Part shown: positions 11,401 to 18,174 of the stretch, one piece after another
How positions within the stretch are numbered: the stretch's first letter is position 1
How the letters are laid out: the number at the start of each line of letters is the position of its first letter
Source of the DNA: Lacticaseibacillus daqingensis
Lineage (GTDB): Bacteria; Bacillota; Bacilli; Lactobacillales; Lactobacillaceae
Direction: 5' to 3'
Assembly: GCF_003946115.1 (NCBI RefSeq)
Contig: NZ_RHOH01000001.1
Coordinates: forward strand, 310,001 to 374,000
DNA length: 64,000 nt
Notes under the pieces: generated by a model
The model's database searches: none
What the model was told of the DNA's origin: nothing
What the model saw: the letters and a program-made list of their open reading frames with translations, nothing else
Program-made: the position numbers and the translations under genes

Positions 11401-11879
11401 AGCGTTCGGCGACGCGCACCATCCACTATCGCGATGCCGCCGGCAACCCGCTGGCGCCGAGTGTGACGGCCGTGCTTGGGTTCCACCGCACCGCTACACT
11501 GGTGTACGATCTCCTTGGGGCGGTGACGGTCCTGTATGGGCCGTGGCTGCCGGATGCCGGCAACGTGTTTGCCACCGTCGCAAGCCCAACGGTGGTCGGC
11601 ATGGTCGCGGACCGGGGGCTCGTGGACGCGGCAACGGTCACCGGCCCAGAGTCGGTGACGGAAGTGGTCACTTACGCGGCCGCCCTGGAACCGCGCCCGG
11701 CCCCGCCGCCGAGTCCAACCCCGACCCCGCAGCCGAGCACGACCACGCCACCGAAGCGGGCTGACTTGCCACAAACCGGCGAGCCATCAAGCGTGACCAC
11801 CACAGCCTGGGGCCTGGCCCTGCTGAGCCTGGTGGGGTTGCTCGGGGTGGTCGCCAAGAAGCGCCGGAGAAACGACTAG
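2484..11879 (+). CDS. Giant LPxTG cell-wall adhesin with Mub-type repeats (3131 aa)
   Basis: The protein begins with a KxYKxGKxW-type signal peptide (FKLYKRGRNW followed by a hydrophobic segment), then a Pro/Ala/Thr-rich low-complexity region (about residues 55-200) and a non-repeated N-terminal domain to about residue 480. The rest is a long array of divergent 135-140-residue repeats with the pattern YPAGV-x(3)-DL-x(2)-TVTRTI-x-Y ... LTFTRTATL ... ExVYYYPT-x-VTVTPDKPG, as in Mub_B2/MucBP-related domains. I count about 14 such units. It ends in LPQTG, a hydrophobic helix and KKRRRND, so sortase should anchor it. Adhesion is inferred from the family. I chose GTG at 2484 rather than the upstream in-frame TTG (2463) because the Shine-Dalgarno lies between them. 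The gene stands alone between two terminators. Confidence 0.93.
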   Translation: MLEKISERHDRMLRATAERRVHFKLYKRGRNWVVAGLMTAVFGLGIATSPRTVRADESGEPQVAAVQVAATPSEAPDEPGQDLPPADVTAPAPSPEGAEASAATVPDTGTPASASLEVASPQTASTPLATTSAAPAPAPTAVMGDSASEVAVPSAPITDETPISAIAPLAAAPQLLAAAVTPPAGVVMTAPQLLNNSAAVRDQGRLAALTLTTTIEGASNYATSTSNAYRVITRWIGNSSNLTPDQISLSNADYRAHPIVPGYRLVVTNARNVGGVWQLTQASTITVTISAGTVVNNTALHNFSFNVVGYPSLNVAPIGAGFTADTTKTPLLNSLEGDMSVFTARTLTLSRDVSVTATAANIGAQGVMVYFKTPLAPWKATQDFQPSVILAYFDAPVSYQLAPKVTSPLSNSATLSGTGTEVGNLITVRAISGGPTVQTTVGTAGTWSVNLDSIGLTTNQDLYVVESNNLGDVPGGYIIQHATASRTINYVDAAGNTVSPSVTQTLAYTRRGTVDPATMVADYGAWTADGSSTFASVNSPNLSDQFTTTKTVGALTVTNPTQRLDPVNVVYNPRFATVGPDEPNTTGVALEALSRTVTQTINYENEDGTQAAPAAVTTLRFTRTATVNLETNRVVGYTAWLPATDDTFAAVVSPTLVNQVASRYASQVQTVTAADLNNPTLAYAETIVYFPDMVRLDPGVGVSAGTPVSGADEDPRRYPSGVDTTDLTRVIREMIRYIDASTGAAVYANDEFDVTYTRTGIVTFAYDAAGTLVTTPILEDWISPQPTFQEVIAPAKDGYVSAGNVAAVPTDAATPDLTRTIWYYPEAELTHTVTVVTTFDAPVVVDAQRQTLTFSRELLLTVDDATGDTTVRLSDWRPDVAGTELIAALGPTMPMPDNGDPGWAAGWRAAVSVAVNSLPVGDGTDRAIQLNRRVAPAGVIAVELNGTATEITRLVTYTDTLIHIQYVDLSDGGRVMATVHTTTPQTDPSHYGDTVITTGPAAGSYHLEVDAGAASLAQENGTIVDGNEHFTAQPGQTVTIELRHRRLVEPLTVLRGIRYVVLDGAVEPADPFVIQEAAWEQVTDLYAQAYGDQLTTPVDAVVYRQLTGYPVVPTPVIPEYRASQAEIVAVAPAPSPTPLRPMDNLTFEVTYTRNVFTPENPGNETVTTAVAWTIVHKDAVTGQTLSLPGYVPATLGFHRNVTVLADDVKMPSPWAPDTTWDFATYQVPSIAGYVAGVTTLAGPTVTDPTRDILGEVRYYPAVVIVQPDAPKQPGEESVTGDPQSPKFPAGVTHDDLNRTITRTLAYWDVAGNQLIREVPIGAVTFMRTATVTFDQDGTSSTVYGAWQPADDTFAEYALDPADREIGDLFTTATHVVAQPVTADSEPVVQRVNYYPTSVTLQPDDSKAVDTQYDPNDALSPTYPAGLTATDLNQTVTQTIHFVDQVKATTLQPEVTAGTLRFTRTATVNLQTKAVTYGDWQPVTDAEFPAFTAIPAILNELTAATQVIEPVSPVTNGVLGNVDRTVYYVRKPVAELTVTPDQPKNAGDEVFTEYPGIQTYPNGVTATDLHRTLTRTITYLSGMDWATLAPTVTQTLDYERSARVQYTLDADGNIDPTVEPIVEYGDWVAVGASDFAALTSPTVPDQFTTRPTVEAKTPTAAEISAGVELAEKVYYYLNQITVGLDRPMRPGISINSSDELLKSVPSGLEEEDFQTTVTEWISFFARHDASIPLYSDANGTTPQVAQTVALDFTRTATLYLETMTYVYNAWQGVTADEFAAVDLPATLYDADGDEYAPLDAAIAPVTLDLTQAQLPERISRAALYGMPPYQSLEIGPKDPVNGDDPTGPKPADTLTTPKDPTSNQRYPAGIEASNLNHTVTLTVHYVVSDGQTPVPAPMTLTLAFERGATVTWPGETPDEWAAATGVVTYHPWRAVTTEQFAAVLTPALAAYFADQLSVTGIDALALVSAAENATTPAVAHDVTVTYYPTTVSVTPEKPGTEGAPVITDQIDGPKYPAGVTAEDLTQTITRTITRYNGVTGAVIEVITQTLDFTRTATLTYASVADLPTPQYSDWTAAAGTTGEFDRYVPAAEPDLFADKAEVAAHQPTQAEIDTDGVVPEAVWYYPTTIVVEPDQPGTAGDALFPTENSPKYPAGVAADDLTKTLTRTIIYRDAQTGAVLETILQPLTFTRTATLGYGTVADTPTPNYSEWGAAEPEFAQVTVAAINGKVAERSSVAAYAPTQAEIDAGSVPPEIVLFFPTTLTVTPDKPGPEGESIFDGSETPKYPAGTDANDLTKTVTREIYDVDAVTKAETLVNTETLTFTRNATLAIDGDGNVTLVGYTDWTAAEGIFASFAVAAQPDRVASRDTVAERTPTTDEIEGATPIVERVYFYPTSVTVDPDKPGVAGEDIYPGIPGPVYPDKVSATDLNRTVTRTITFINAATGDTYATETQTLTFKRSATLTLTATEATVATYGPWTADDDTFDAMPVPARNGLFADRDTVAAAVPTDDEITAGEAAPVVVAYYATVVTVTPEAPHKEGDLVVTDEVDGPKYPAGVDTDDLTRTLTRTITYVHAQTGATLGTATQALHFTRTATLHYASAADQPEPVYSDWTPAEGEAGEFELQVVPSFAGVVTFESAVPTHAVTQAEIDANQPLAETVYYFPTTFTVTPDKPGAEGEELFPGTDGPTYPDGVTVADLTKTVTRTIIYYNAVTGTEIRRQTQALTFTREATLTLTPARAVAAPEYSAWVAAPDQFAAHSVEAQPNLVADRTVVEAATPTAAEIAAGRVADETVTFYGDTVTVTPDKPGTAGELVDPDETGGLKYPDGVDEVALNRTVTRTITYVNAMTGATLGRAEPQTLRFTRTAPIKYVTGGAPVVTYGAWQPVAEADRTFAALPAPAFDDLRPVTVATAARLVTDAALATATGFDEQLKYYATMITVTPDQPGEGGTAIVPGDPDSPLYPAGVGAADLKRSATRTIHYRDAAGNPLAPSVTAVLGFHRTATLVYDLLGAVTVLYGPWLPDAGNVFATVASPTVVGMVADRGLVDAATVTGPESVTEVVTYAAALEPRPAPPPSPTPTPQPSTTTPPKRADLPQTGEPSSVTTTAWGLALLSLVGLLGVVAKKRRRND
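3935..11690 (+). repeat. Array of divergent Mub-like protein repeats within the adhesin gene
   Basis: DNA encoding the tandem repeat units. Anchor words such as YPAGV/YPDGV...DL...TRTI recur roughly every 410-420 nt in the second half (for example near 8940, 9340, 9740, 10140, 10555 and 10960). The units are too diverged to look like recent duplications. Spacing is less regular in the first half, where two long interdomain segments occur (around 5100-5900 and 7560-8090). Confidence 0.8.
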
Positions 11880-11895
11880 GACCGACTGAATTAAT

Positions 11896-11926
11896 GAGCC
11901 GTCAGCCGAGGGTTGACGGCTCTTTG
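11896..11926 (+). terminator. Rho-independent terminator of the adhesin gene
   Basis: GAGCCGTCA (11896-11904) pairs perfectly with TGACGGCTC (11914-11922), followed by a short T-rich stretch. Confidence 0.75.
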
Positions 11927-12058
11927 TGTGCGTTAAAAACCGAACGATAAGGGCGGCGGCCACGACTGGTTCGGTTGATGTTTACTTCCGGAGCCGATAA
12001 CGGTAAGATGAAAGGTGCGTTTTGGAAATAATGTTCGTGTTTCGGAGGAAAAGTGCAT

Positions 12059-13369
12059 ATGAAAGAGAAGTTACTGGCCTATTTTGAGCTGGACCAGCTG
12101 AACACCACGGTACGCCGTGAAGTGCTCGCCGGGTTCACGACGTTCATCTCAATGGCCTATATTTTGTTCGTTAATCCATCCGTACTGGGGGCTTCGGGGA
12201 TGGATAAGGGCGCGGTGTTCACCGCGACCGCCTTGGCGAGTGCGCTGGGGTGCCTGCTGATGGGGATCCTGGCGAAGTACCCGATCGCCACCGCCCCGGC
12301 CTTGGGCATCAACGCCTTTTTTGCCTACTCGGTCTGCATCGGGATGAAAATTCCGTGGGAAACCGCGCTGGCGGGCGTCTTCGTGGCGTCTTTGATCTTC
12401 ATTCTGATCACCATCTTCAAGCTGCGTGAGCTGATTATCGACGCGATCCCGGCCGACCTGAAGTTCGCGATTTCCGGCGGGATCGGTCTGTTCATCGCCT
12501 TCCTCGGGCTGAGCGATGGCGGGCTGATCGTCGCCAACAAGTCCACGCTGGTGGGCCTGGGGTCCCTGTCGGTCGGCACGACCTGGCTGACGATTTTTGG
12601 CCTGGTGGTCACCGCGATCTTGATGGTGCGGCGCGTGCCTGGGGCAATTTTCATCGGTATGGTCGCGACCACCGGGCTGGGGCTGGTCACGGGGCTGATC
12701 CATGCGCCGAGTGCCATCGTCTCCGCCGCCCCGTCGCTGCGCCCGACCTTCTTGGTGGCGCTACGCCACGTGGGCGACATCAACTCGCTGCAGCTGGTGG
12801 TGGTCGTCTTGACGTTTCTGCTGGTCACGTTCTTTGACACGGCCGGCACGCTGGTGGGGTTGGCCAATCAGGCTGGCTTTATGAAGGACAACAAGATGCC
12901 GCGCGTCGGCAAGGCGCTGGCGTCCGACTCCACCGCGATGCTCGCCGGGTCACTGCTGGGCACCAGCCCGGTGGGCGCGTTCGTGGAAAGCTCCGCCGGC
13001 ATCGCCGTGGGCGGCCGCTCCGGGTTGACCGCCGTGACCACCGGGGTCCTGTTTTTGCTCGGGCTGTTCTTTTCGCCGCTGTTGGCGGTGGTGACGACCC
13101 AAGTGACGGCGCCGGCGTTGATCATCGTCGGGGTGCTGATGGCGCAGTCGCTGCGCCAGATCAACTGGACGCAGCTGGAGATCGCGATCCCATCCTTCCT
13201 GATCCTGCTGGGCATGCCGCTGACGTACAGCATCTCCGATGGTATCGCGCTCGGGTTCATTTTTTACCCGATCACGATGATCGCGGCCAAGCGCGGCAAG
13301 GAAGTCTCGCCGATCATGTACGGCCTGTTCTTCGTCTTCATCGGCTTCATGTGGATCTTGAACGTTTAA
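12059..13369 (+). CDS. NCS2/AzgA-family purine permease
   Basis: Membrane protein of 436 residues for proton-coupled uptake of adenine, guanine or hypoxanthine (PbuG/AzgA branch; exact substrate not readable). Family hallmarks are the N-terminal TTVRREVLAGFTTFISMAYI, the TM3 motif APALGINAFFAY, FFDTAGTLVGLANQAG in the middle, and the substrate-loop region GAFVESSAGIAVGGRSGLTA. About 12-14 hydrophobic helices can be seen. I favour ATG 12059, 10 nt after GGAGG, over the in-frame GTG at 12053, which is only 4 nt away; this also fits the family N-terminus. I saw no purine riboswitch in the short leader. The gene is monocistronic. Confidence 0.92.
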   Translation: MKEKLLAYFELDQLNTTVRREVLAGFTTFISMAYILFVNPSVLGASGMDKGAVFTATALASALGCLLMGILAKYPIATAPALGINAFFAYSVCIGMKIPWETALAGVFVASLIFILITIFKLRELIIDAIPADLKFAISGGIGLFIAFLGLSDGGLIVANKSTLVGLGSLSVGTTWLTIFGLVVTAILMVRRVPGAIFIGMVATTGLGLVTGLIHAPSAIVSAAPSLRPTFLVALRHVGDINSLQLVVVVLTFLLVTFFDTAGTLVGLANQAGFMKDNKMPRVGKALASDSTAMLAGSLLGTSPVGAFVESSAGIAVGGRSGLTAVTTGVLFLLGLFFSPLLAVVTTQVTAPALIIVGVLMAQSLRQINWTQLEIAIPSFLILLGMPLTYSISDGIALGFIFYPITMIAAKRGKEVSPIMYGLFFVFIGFMWILNV

Positions 13370-13374
13370 GCCCT

Positions 13375-13401
13375 AAAGGCGCAGCGCTTGCTGGGCCTTT
13401 T
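13375..13401 (+). terminator. Terminator of the purine permease gene
   Basis: AAGGC-G-CAGC ... GCTG-G-GCCTT stem with one mismatch and a GCTT loop, followed by TTTTT. Confidence 0.65.
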
Positions 13402-13482
13402 TGCGTGGGGCAAAATCGGCCGGGGGACTGACGCCTCGGCCGCCATTACGGGTGATAATCAAACCGTAATGGAGGGATTCAA

Positions 13483-14115
13483 ATGAGAAAAATCTGGAGT
13501 GGGGTACTCCTGATCGGGTTGCTGCTGCTGGCGGGGTGCGCCAATGTGCAGGCGGCAACCACGCGGCGAGAGGCGGTCACGGTGGCGGCATCGGCGCTCA
13601 AGGCGCGCTACAAGCAGTCGTTCACGCTGATCGCGGTGCAGCACTACCGCCGCGGCGGTGCGTTGCAGGCGACCTTTGCCGGGCCGACTGGCAAGGCGCA
13701 GCCGGTGGCGGTGACGCTAACGGCAAGCGGTCAGCTGCGCGATGACTACCGCAAGTATCAGGTGCTGCCACTGCTGTGCCAGGAGCTGACCCGGCGGCTG
13801 GCAGCCTATCCGGCAGCGCGCGGGGCAGAATTCGATCTGGCGGGGGAGACGCACCTGACGCTACCCAAAACGATCAGCTTGGATGACTACCTCGACAACG
13901 TGGCGCCCCTGCCGGTGGTGACGCTGCACTGTGACCCGGGCACAAGGCCGGTGTTGGCAGGGGCAGTGTGGCCCGTTTATCAGTCGCTGGCAGCGCGATT
14001 CCCACAGTTTCGACTGGTGGTGTGGACCGGGGCGCATGAGCGGCTGACCGTGCGCGCCCCATTGCACCACCACTGGCTGACGCAGGCCGAGCTGGCGCGG
14101 GCGATCAACAGCTGA
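13483..14115 (+). CDS. Predicted lipoprotein of unknown function
   Basis: A 210-residue protein with an N-terminal signal peptide and lipobox (LLLLAGC, lipidated Cys about residue 19), so it should be tethered to the outer face of the membrane. The rest has no domain I recognise. It is rich in beta-prone segments, ends in a basic/aromatic stretch, and contains two further Cys residues (near LLCQEL and LHCDPG). GGAGG lies 8 nt before the ATG. It stands alone between a permease and a convergent minus-strand gene, with no context that suggests a role. Confidence 0.75.
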   Translation: MRKIWSGVLLIGLLLLAGCANVQAATTRREAVTVAASALKARYKQSFTLIAVQHYRRGGALQATFAGPTGKAQPVAVTLTASGQLRDDYRKYQVLPLLCQELTRRLAAYPAARGAEFDLAGETHLTLPKTISLDDYLDNVAPLPVVTLHCDPGTRPVLAGAVWPVYQSLAARFPQFRLVVWTGAHERLTVRAPLHHHWLTQAELARAINS

Positions 14116-14126
14116 TAAAGACAACA

Positions 14127-14159
14127 AAAGCTTCCGACTCAGCGGCCGGAAGCTTTTTT
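14127..14159. terminator. Bidirectional terminator between the lipoprotein and DUF1129 genes
   Basis: AAAAGCTTCCG / CGGAAGCTTTTTT is a perfect stem with flanking A and T runs, so it can serve both convergent genes. Confidence 0.8.
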
Positions 14160-14181
14160 GCGTCAGCATAGATGGTCAGGT

Positions 14182-15033
14182 TTAATCTGGTCGCCGGTGG
14201 TTGGCGCGAAACCCGCGCACCATCATGACGAACATCCAGCCGAATGGAATGATGTAAAGCGGCACGAGGCAGGCCACCAGGAACCAGGCGATCCGATCGC
14301 CCTGCTTCAGCCACGCGGCGGCCGCAGGCACACGCATCGCCAGCGCCAGCACACAGACGCTCAGCTCGACGAACAGGAAGGTGAGCGCGATCGGCAGGAA
14401 GCGGAATTTCTTGCGGTCGTGGTTGAACTGCAAGACGGCGATCAGACCGAACAGCACGATCAGCGCGATGCTCAGCGGCCCGGTGAGGGTGACTTTGAGC
14501 GGCGTGTGCACCCACAGATAAGCCGTAACCACGCCGTAGCAAAGTCCGCCGCAAAGTAGCATGACGAGCACCATGCGCACCCACGGCCGGCGCTTGAACG
14601 ACAGGCTGCTCAGACCCCAGGAGAAGGCGACCATGAAGCCGCCGAGCATGGCGAGGCCGATCAGGATTTGACCGAGGTCCACGGGCTCATCTGGCACCAT
14701 CAGGCCGGGTAGCAGCATCAAGATCAGGTAGCCGACCAGCCCCACGGTGGCCGCGTAGCGCATGGCCTTGAAGTTCCAGGGCAGCGCCTGCGCCATTTCG
14801 CGCGCGACGGCTTTGGGGTCAGTGCCAAAGTAATCGGCGGCGGTGACGCCGTCTTGTTGCGCGTCGATCAGGTCGTTCATCAGTGCCAGCAGGTTTTGCG
14901 CCAGCTGGAGCTTGTCTTTGAACGGGGTACGCAAGTTGAGATAAACCTGGATCTGGCCGAAAAACTCGGCGTTGGTCTTGGTCAAAAGCCGGCTGCGGGT
15001 TTCCATTTCACGTTGCAGGGTGACTTCATTCAT
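14182..15033 (-). CDS. DUF1129-family membrane protein
   Basis: 283-residue integral membrane protein. The N-terminal cytoplasmic part has the DUF1129 signature LTKTNAEFFGQIQVYL ... LIDAQQDGVTAADYFGTDP, followed by about six or seven transmembrane helices. The biochemical role of the family is unknown. The ATG at 15033 overlaps the end of the PadR gene by 8 nt, so the two are translationally coupled; an apparent longer reading frame upstream is only the overlap with padR. PadR-membrane protein pairs usually respond to envelope stress or toxic compounds, so this protein may be the regulated output. Confidence 0.8.
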   Translation of the reverse strand: MNEVTLQREMETRSRLLTKTNAEFFGQIQVYLNLRTPFKDKLQLAQNLLALMNDLIDAQQDGVTAADYFGTDPKAVAREMAQALPWNFKAMRYAATVGLVGYLILMLLPGLMVPDEPVDLGQILIGLAMLGGFMVAFSWGLSSLSFKRRPWVRMVLVMLLCGGLCYGVVTAYLWVHTPLKVTLTGPLSIALIVLFGLIAVLQFNHDRKKFRFLPIALTFLFVELSVCVLALAMRVPAAAAWLKQGDRIAWFLVACLVPLYIIPFGWMFVMMVRGFRANHRRPD

Positions 15034-15370
15034 GGTGGTTGGCCTCCAATTGAACGATGCGAGCCACGTTGGTCGAAAGAATCTGCCAGTCCAGCAAGAA
15101 GTCTTGCTTGGCGGCCAACCCGGCGGGGGTGGGGTGATAGTATTTGCGCTCGGGACCATCCGGCGAGGCGCGCATGGTGCTGGCCAGCAAGCCCTTTTTC
15201 TCCATGGTCATGAGCAGCGGGTAGATGGTGCCCTTGGGGACGGTGTCGAAGCCGAATTCGTTGAGCCGCTGCGTGATGGCGTAGCCGTACGACGGCTCGT
15301 CGGCCAAAAGCATCAGCAGGCAACCCTGCAGCACGCCCTTGAGCATCTGACTGGTGTTTGCTTGGGCCAT
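15026..15370 (-). CDS. PadR-family transcriptional regulator
   Basis: 114-residue winged-helix repressor. The core PSYGYAITQRLNEFG ... PKGTIYPLLMTMEKKGLL ... RKYYHPTPAG is typical PadR, and the C-terminal helix (DWQILSTNVARIVQLE) would form the dimer interface. It is the first gene of a two-gene operon with the DUF1129 protein. A 29-bp inverted repeat overlapping the promoter suggests autoregulation. GGAGG stands 8 nt before the ATG. The inducer is unknown. Confidence 0.9.
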   Translation of the reverse strand: MAQANTSQMLKGVLQGCLLMLLADEPSYGYAITQRLNEFGFDTVPKGTIYPLLMTMEKKGLLASTMRASPDGPERKYYHPTPAGLAAKQDFLLDWQILSTNVARIVQLEANHHE

Positions 15371-15394
15371 GATGCGCCTCCTCTAGTTTGCTTT

Positions 15395-15446
15395 ACCTCC
15401 TAGAGGATACCACCATCGTCACTAGTATGCAATCTATATTAGTGAC
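15395..15446 (-). promoter_or_regulatory. padR operon promoter with overlapping inverted-repeat operator
   Basis: Read on the minus strand: -35 TTGCAT, 17-bp spacer, -10 TATCCT. The -35 lies inside the interrupted palindrome GTCACTA-N15-TAGTGAC (15418-15446), which fits a dimeric PadR binding across the promoter. Confidence 0.6.
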
Positions 15447-15474
15447 GAACTTCGCAGGGCACACTTGTGCAAAC

Positions 15475-15502
15475 AAAAAAACGCCGCCATCGCTGGCGGC
15501 GC
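15475..15502 (-). terminator. Terminator of the lysine-type ABC transporter operon
   Basis: On the minus strand GCGCCGCCAGCGATGGCGGCG forms a strong stem followed by TTTTTTT, just after the stop of the ATPase gene. Confidence 0.85.
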
Positions 15503-15509
15503 AAGGGGT

Positions 15510-16253
15510 TTAGGCCCGGTTCAGGTACCGCTTCAGGAACTCCTGTGTGCGGGCCTCGGCGGGGTGGTCGAAGATCTGTTCTGGGGTGCCGATCTCGGCG
15601 ATGACGCCTTGGTCCATGAAGACCACGCGGTCGGAAACATCGCGGGCGAAGGCCATTTCGTGGGTGACGACGATCATCGTCAGCCCGGTGGTGGCGAGCT
15701 GCTTCATGGCGTTGAGCACGTCATCGACCATTTCAGGATCCAAGGCGCTGGTCGGTTCATCGAACAGCAGGACTTCGGGGTCCATGGCGACGGCGCGGGC
15801 GATGGCGACGCGCTGCTTTTGGCCGCCGGACAGCTGGGCTGGCTTGGCGTTGACGTACGGGTCCATGCCGACTTGGGCGAGCAGCTCAAGCGCGTGCGCC
15901 TTGGCTTCTGCGGCGTCGCGGTGCAGGACGGTTTGCTGCGGGGTCATCACGTTTTGCAACACGGTCAGGTTGTTGAAAAGGTTAAAGCTCTGGAACACCA
16001 TGCCGACATGCGCGCGGTACTGCGCCAGGTCAAAGGAGCTTTCGAGAATGCTGGCGCCGTGAAACAGGATGTCGCCGGCGGTCGGCTGTTCCAGCAGGTT
16101 GATGTTGCGCAGGAGGGTCGACTTCCCGGAGCCGGAGCGGCCGATGATGGAGACGACTTCGCCGGGGTTGACGGCAAAGTTGATGTCAGAAAGAACTTCG
16201 TGGTCGCCAAAGACCTTCTTGAGGTTTTGGACTTCAATGATTGCTTCTGTCAT
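15510..16253 (-). CDS. Polar amino-acid ABC transporter ATP-binding protein (GlnQ-like)
   Basis: 247-residue ATPase that energises import of an amino acid together with the fused binding protein-permease encoded just upstream. Walker [11 protein letters not shown]-loop MVFQSFNLF, signature LSGGQKQR, Walker [15 protein letters not shown] and the switch histidine in VVTHEM are all present. The start lies 17 nt after the stop of the permease gene, and a terminator follows, so the two genes form one operon behind the riboswitch leader. A lysine or other basic amino-acid substrate is inferred from that riboswitch. Confidence 0.94.
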   Translation of the reverse strand: MTEAIIEVQNLKKVFGDHEVLSDINFAVNPGEVVSIIGRSGSGKSTLLRNINLLEQPTAGDILFHGASILESSFDLAQYRAHVGMVFQSFNLFNNLTVLQNVMTPQQTVLHRDAAEAKAHALELLAQVGMDPYVNAKPAQLSGGQKQRVAIARAVAMDPEVLLFDEPTSALDPEMVDDVLNAMKQLATTGLTMIVVTHEMAFARDVSDRVVFMDQGVIAEIGTPEQIFDHPAEARTQEFLKRYLNRA

Positions 16254-16270
16254 GTGTTGTGCCTGCCTTT

Positions 16271-17839
16271 CTACTTGATCGTCGGCGTTTCGACTTGCAT
16301 CTGATTGGTCATCACGTTGTAGTTCTTCGGGCCATCGACGTGCTTTTCAATGAGCCGGAAGAGGCGACTGATGGAGAAGGTCAGGATCAGGTAGATGGCG
16401 CTGACGACCAGATAGGTGTGGAAGAACTGGAAGTTTTGCCCGGCCACGGTTTCGGCGGCAAAAAACAGTTCGGAAACGGAGATGACAGACAGCACGGAGG
16501 TGTCCTTGATGTTGACGATGAATTCGTTGGTGACTGCGGGCAGCGAGTTGCGCACGGCCTGCGGGAGCACGACCTTCAGCATCGTCTGCAGGTGGGTGAA
16601 CCCGAGCGCGTGGGCGGCCTCGAACTGGCCTTCGTCCACGGAGATGATACCGCCGCGGATGATTTCGGAAATGTAGGCCCCCGTGTTAATGGAAACGATC
16701 AAGAGGGCGGCCAGGGTCTTGTTCATGTTGATCCCAAAGGCCAGCGCGACGCCGTAGTACAGCACGGCGGCCTGGACGATCATTGGGGTGCCCCGGAACA
16801 CTTCGATGTAGACGGACAAGAGCCAGTTGACGAACCACTGCAGGCCGCGCTTGCCACGGGTGCTAGGCTTGGGCATGGTGCGGATGACGCCGACCAGCAG
16901 GCCGATGATGAAGCCAACGATGGTGCCGATCAAAGAGATCAGCAGGGTCATGCCGGTGCCGCGAAGCAACATCGGGCCGTACTGCTTGAGCAGGCTGATC
17001 AGCCAGTTGCCTTCGCTTTCGGTGGCGGGTTGAACGGCCACGGCGGTGTTCATCATCTTGTTGCGCTCGGCAGTCGAGATCTTGGCTAAGGCTGCATTGA
17101 TCTTCGCTTTGTCCGGGTCGCCTTTGCGTAGCCCGATGGCCAAGTCAACGTCTTCTGGGCTGGTCTTGAAGCCGTTTGCCTTGGAAAACTTGAGGTAAGT
17201 CAGGTTGGGGTTGGCGTTTTGCGCCGTGATGCCTTCTGGGACTTCAGAGACGTAGCCGTCGATCGCGCCGGATTCCAGCGCCACGCGCATGGCAGGGAAG
17301 TTGTTCATCGCTTCTTCTTTGATGACGCCCTTGAGCTGGCTGATCGCCTCATAGTGGAAGGTACTCAGCTGCGCGGTGATCTTGGCGCCCTTGAAGTCCT
17401 TGATGCTGGTGGCTTTGGCGTACTTGCTGTCGCGGCGGACCACAACGGTCAGCTTGGAGGCGTAGTACGTGCTGGTGAAGTCCACCGTTTTGCGGCGATC
17501 AGGGGTCGGGGACATCCCGGCGATGATCGCATCGATCTTGCCTGACTGCAGTGCAGGCGGCAGGCCGTCCCAGCTGGTCTTGACGACCACGACCTTTTTG
17601 CCCAAGGCCTTGGCGATCTTCTTGGCCATCTGGACATCGTACCCGTTGGCGTAGTCGCTGGAGCCCTGGATCTTGACGGCCCCGTTGGCGCTGGTGGTCT
17701 GCGTCCAGTTGAACGGCGCGTAGCCGGCTTCCATGCCGACCTTGAGCGTGCCGCTCGCTTGCACGGGCTGGCTGGCCAGCCCCAGTGTGAGTGCCAAGGC
17801 GAACCCGGCACCGAATAATGTCGCCCAAAACTTCTTCAT
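16271..17839 (-). CDS. Fused substrate-binding protein-permease of an amino-acid ABC importer, probably lysine
   Basis: 522-residue fusion: signal peptide ([20 protein letters not shown]), an extracytoplasmic SBP_bac_3 domain (about residues 30-260, with YAPFNW and [10 protein letters not shown]), then a BPD_transp_1 permease domain with the motif [18 protein letters not shown] and the EAA loop [20 protein letters not shown]. The membrane-anchored sensor domain delivers substrate to its own permease, and the ATPase downstream completes the importer. I chose ATG 17839, 10 nt after GGGAG; the in-frame ATG at 17848 is too close to it. The leader carries an L-box-like aptamer and terminator, so repression by intracellular lysine is likely. 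Confidence 0.9.
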   Translation of the reverse strand: MKKFWATLFGAGFALALTLGLASQPVQASGTLKVGMEAGYAPFNWTQTTSANGAVKIQGSSDYANGYDVQMAKKIAKALGKKVVVVKTSWDGLPPALQSGKIDAIIAGMSPTPDRRKTVDFTSTYYASKLTVVVRRDSKYAKATSIKDFKGAKITAQLSTFHYEAISQLKGVIKEEAMNNFPAMRVALESGAIDGYVSEVPEGITAQNANPNLTYLKFSKANGFKTSPEDVDLAIGLRKGDPDKAKINAALAKISTAERNKMMNTAVAVQPATESEGNWLISLLKQYGPMLLRGTGMTLLISLIGTIVGFIIGLLVGVIRTMPKPSTRGKRGLQWFVNWLLSVYIEVFRGTPMIVQAAVLYYGVALAFGINMNKTLAALLIVSINTGAYISEIIRGGIISVDEGQFEAAHALGFTHLQTMLKVVLPQAVRNSLPAVTNEFIVNIKDTSVLSVISVSELFFAAETVAGQNFQFFHTYLVVSAIYLILTFSISRLFRLIEKHVDGPKNYNVMTNQMQVETPTIK

Positions 17840-17888
17840 ATCAGACATTCTCCCTTCGTGTTTGTTCAACCGTTGGGAAATAGAGAAC

Positions 17889-17933
17889 TAAAAACGCCGA
17901 CCTTTGTTTGGGAAATACAAACAAAGGTCAGCG
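17889..17933 (-). terminator. Riboswitch expression-platform terminator
   Basis: On the minus strand CGCTGACCTTTGTTTG pairs with CAAACAAAGGTCGGCG (16 bp including one G-U), followed by TTTTT. It lies between the aptamer and the permease start, as expected of a transcription-attenuating riboswitch. Confidence 0.85.
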
Positions 17934-17964
17934 TGGATTGTCACATCCAGAATCATAGCGCTCC

Positions 17965-18122
17965 GAAGCAATCGCTTCGACAGTCCAGCAGCTTTCGCCC
18001 ACTGGCCCAACTCGCGCGCCCCTAATGGCAACGTGGGTTTCGGCGGGGATGCTTACGGCTGAATCAAAGTGGTTAGGCACTCATCAGCTTTCGTCACCGC
18101 CCGCGACCTCTATTTCTTGGTG
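17965..18122 (-). ncRNA. Lysine riboswitch (L-box) aptamer
   Basis: The minus-strand leader contains, in L-box order, AATAGAGGTCGCG, CAGCCGTAAGCAT, CCCGCCGAAA, GGGCGAAAGC and GCTGGACTGTC. The AUAG/CUGU closing pairs of P1 can form. These correspond to the conserved AGAGGUGC, GCCGAA and CUGUC blocks of lysine riboswitches. A promoter precedes it and an intrinsic terminator follows it. The assignment rests on motif order by eye; a covariance-model search would settle it. Lysine binding would favour termination and shut down the downstream transporter. Confidence 0.68.
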
Positions 18123-18145
18123 GTGTATTTAAATGTCTGACCACG

Positions 18146-18174
18146 AGTCTACCGACCCGGTAAGCGAAAGTCAA
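18146..18174 (-). promoter_or_regulatory. Promoter of the riboswitch-controlled transporter operon
   Basis: Minus strand: -35 TTGACT (18174-18169), 17-bp spacer, -10 TAGACT (18151-18146). Transcription would start about 20 nt before the aptamer. Confidence 0.7.

Noticed and set aside
8763-11774. Very long open frame on the minus strand (1003 codons) inside the adhesin gene
   Set aside because: It lies antisense to the repeat-rich adhesin and has an Arg/His/Gly-rich composition typical of a shadow of GC-rich coding DNA; no start signals.
16241-17089. 282-codon plus-strand frame over the permease gene
   Set aside because: Antisense to the conserved fused transporter; no start signals.
17965-18122. 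T-box or SAM riboswitch
   Set aside because: No T-box AGGGTGG-type sequence and no SAM-I core; the order of AGAGG, GCCGAA and CTGTC blocks fits the lysine riboswitch.
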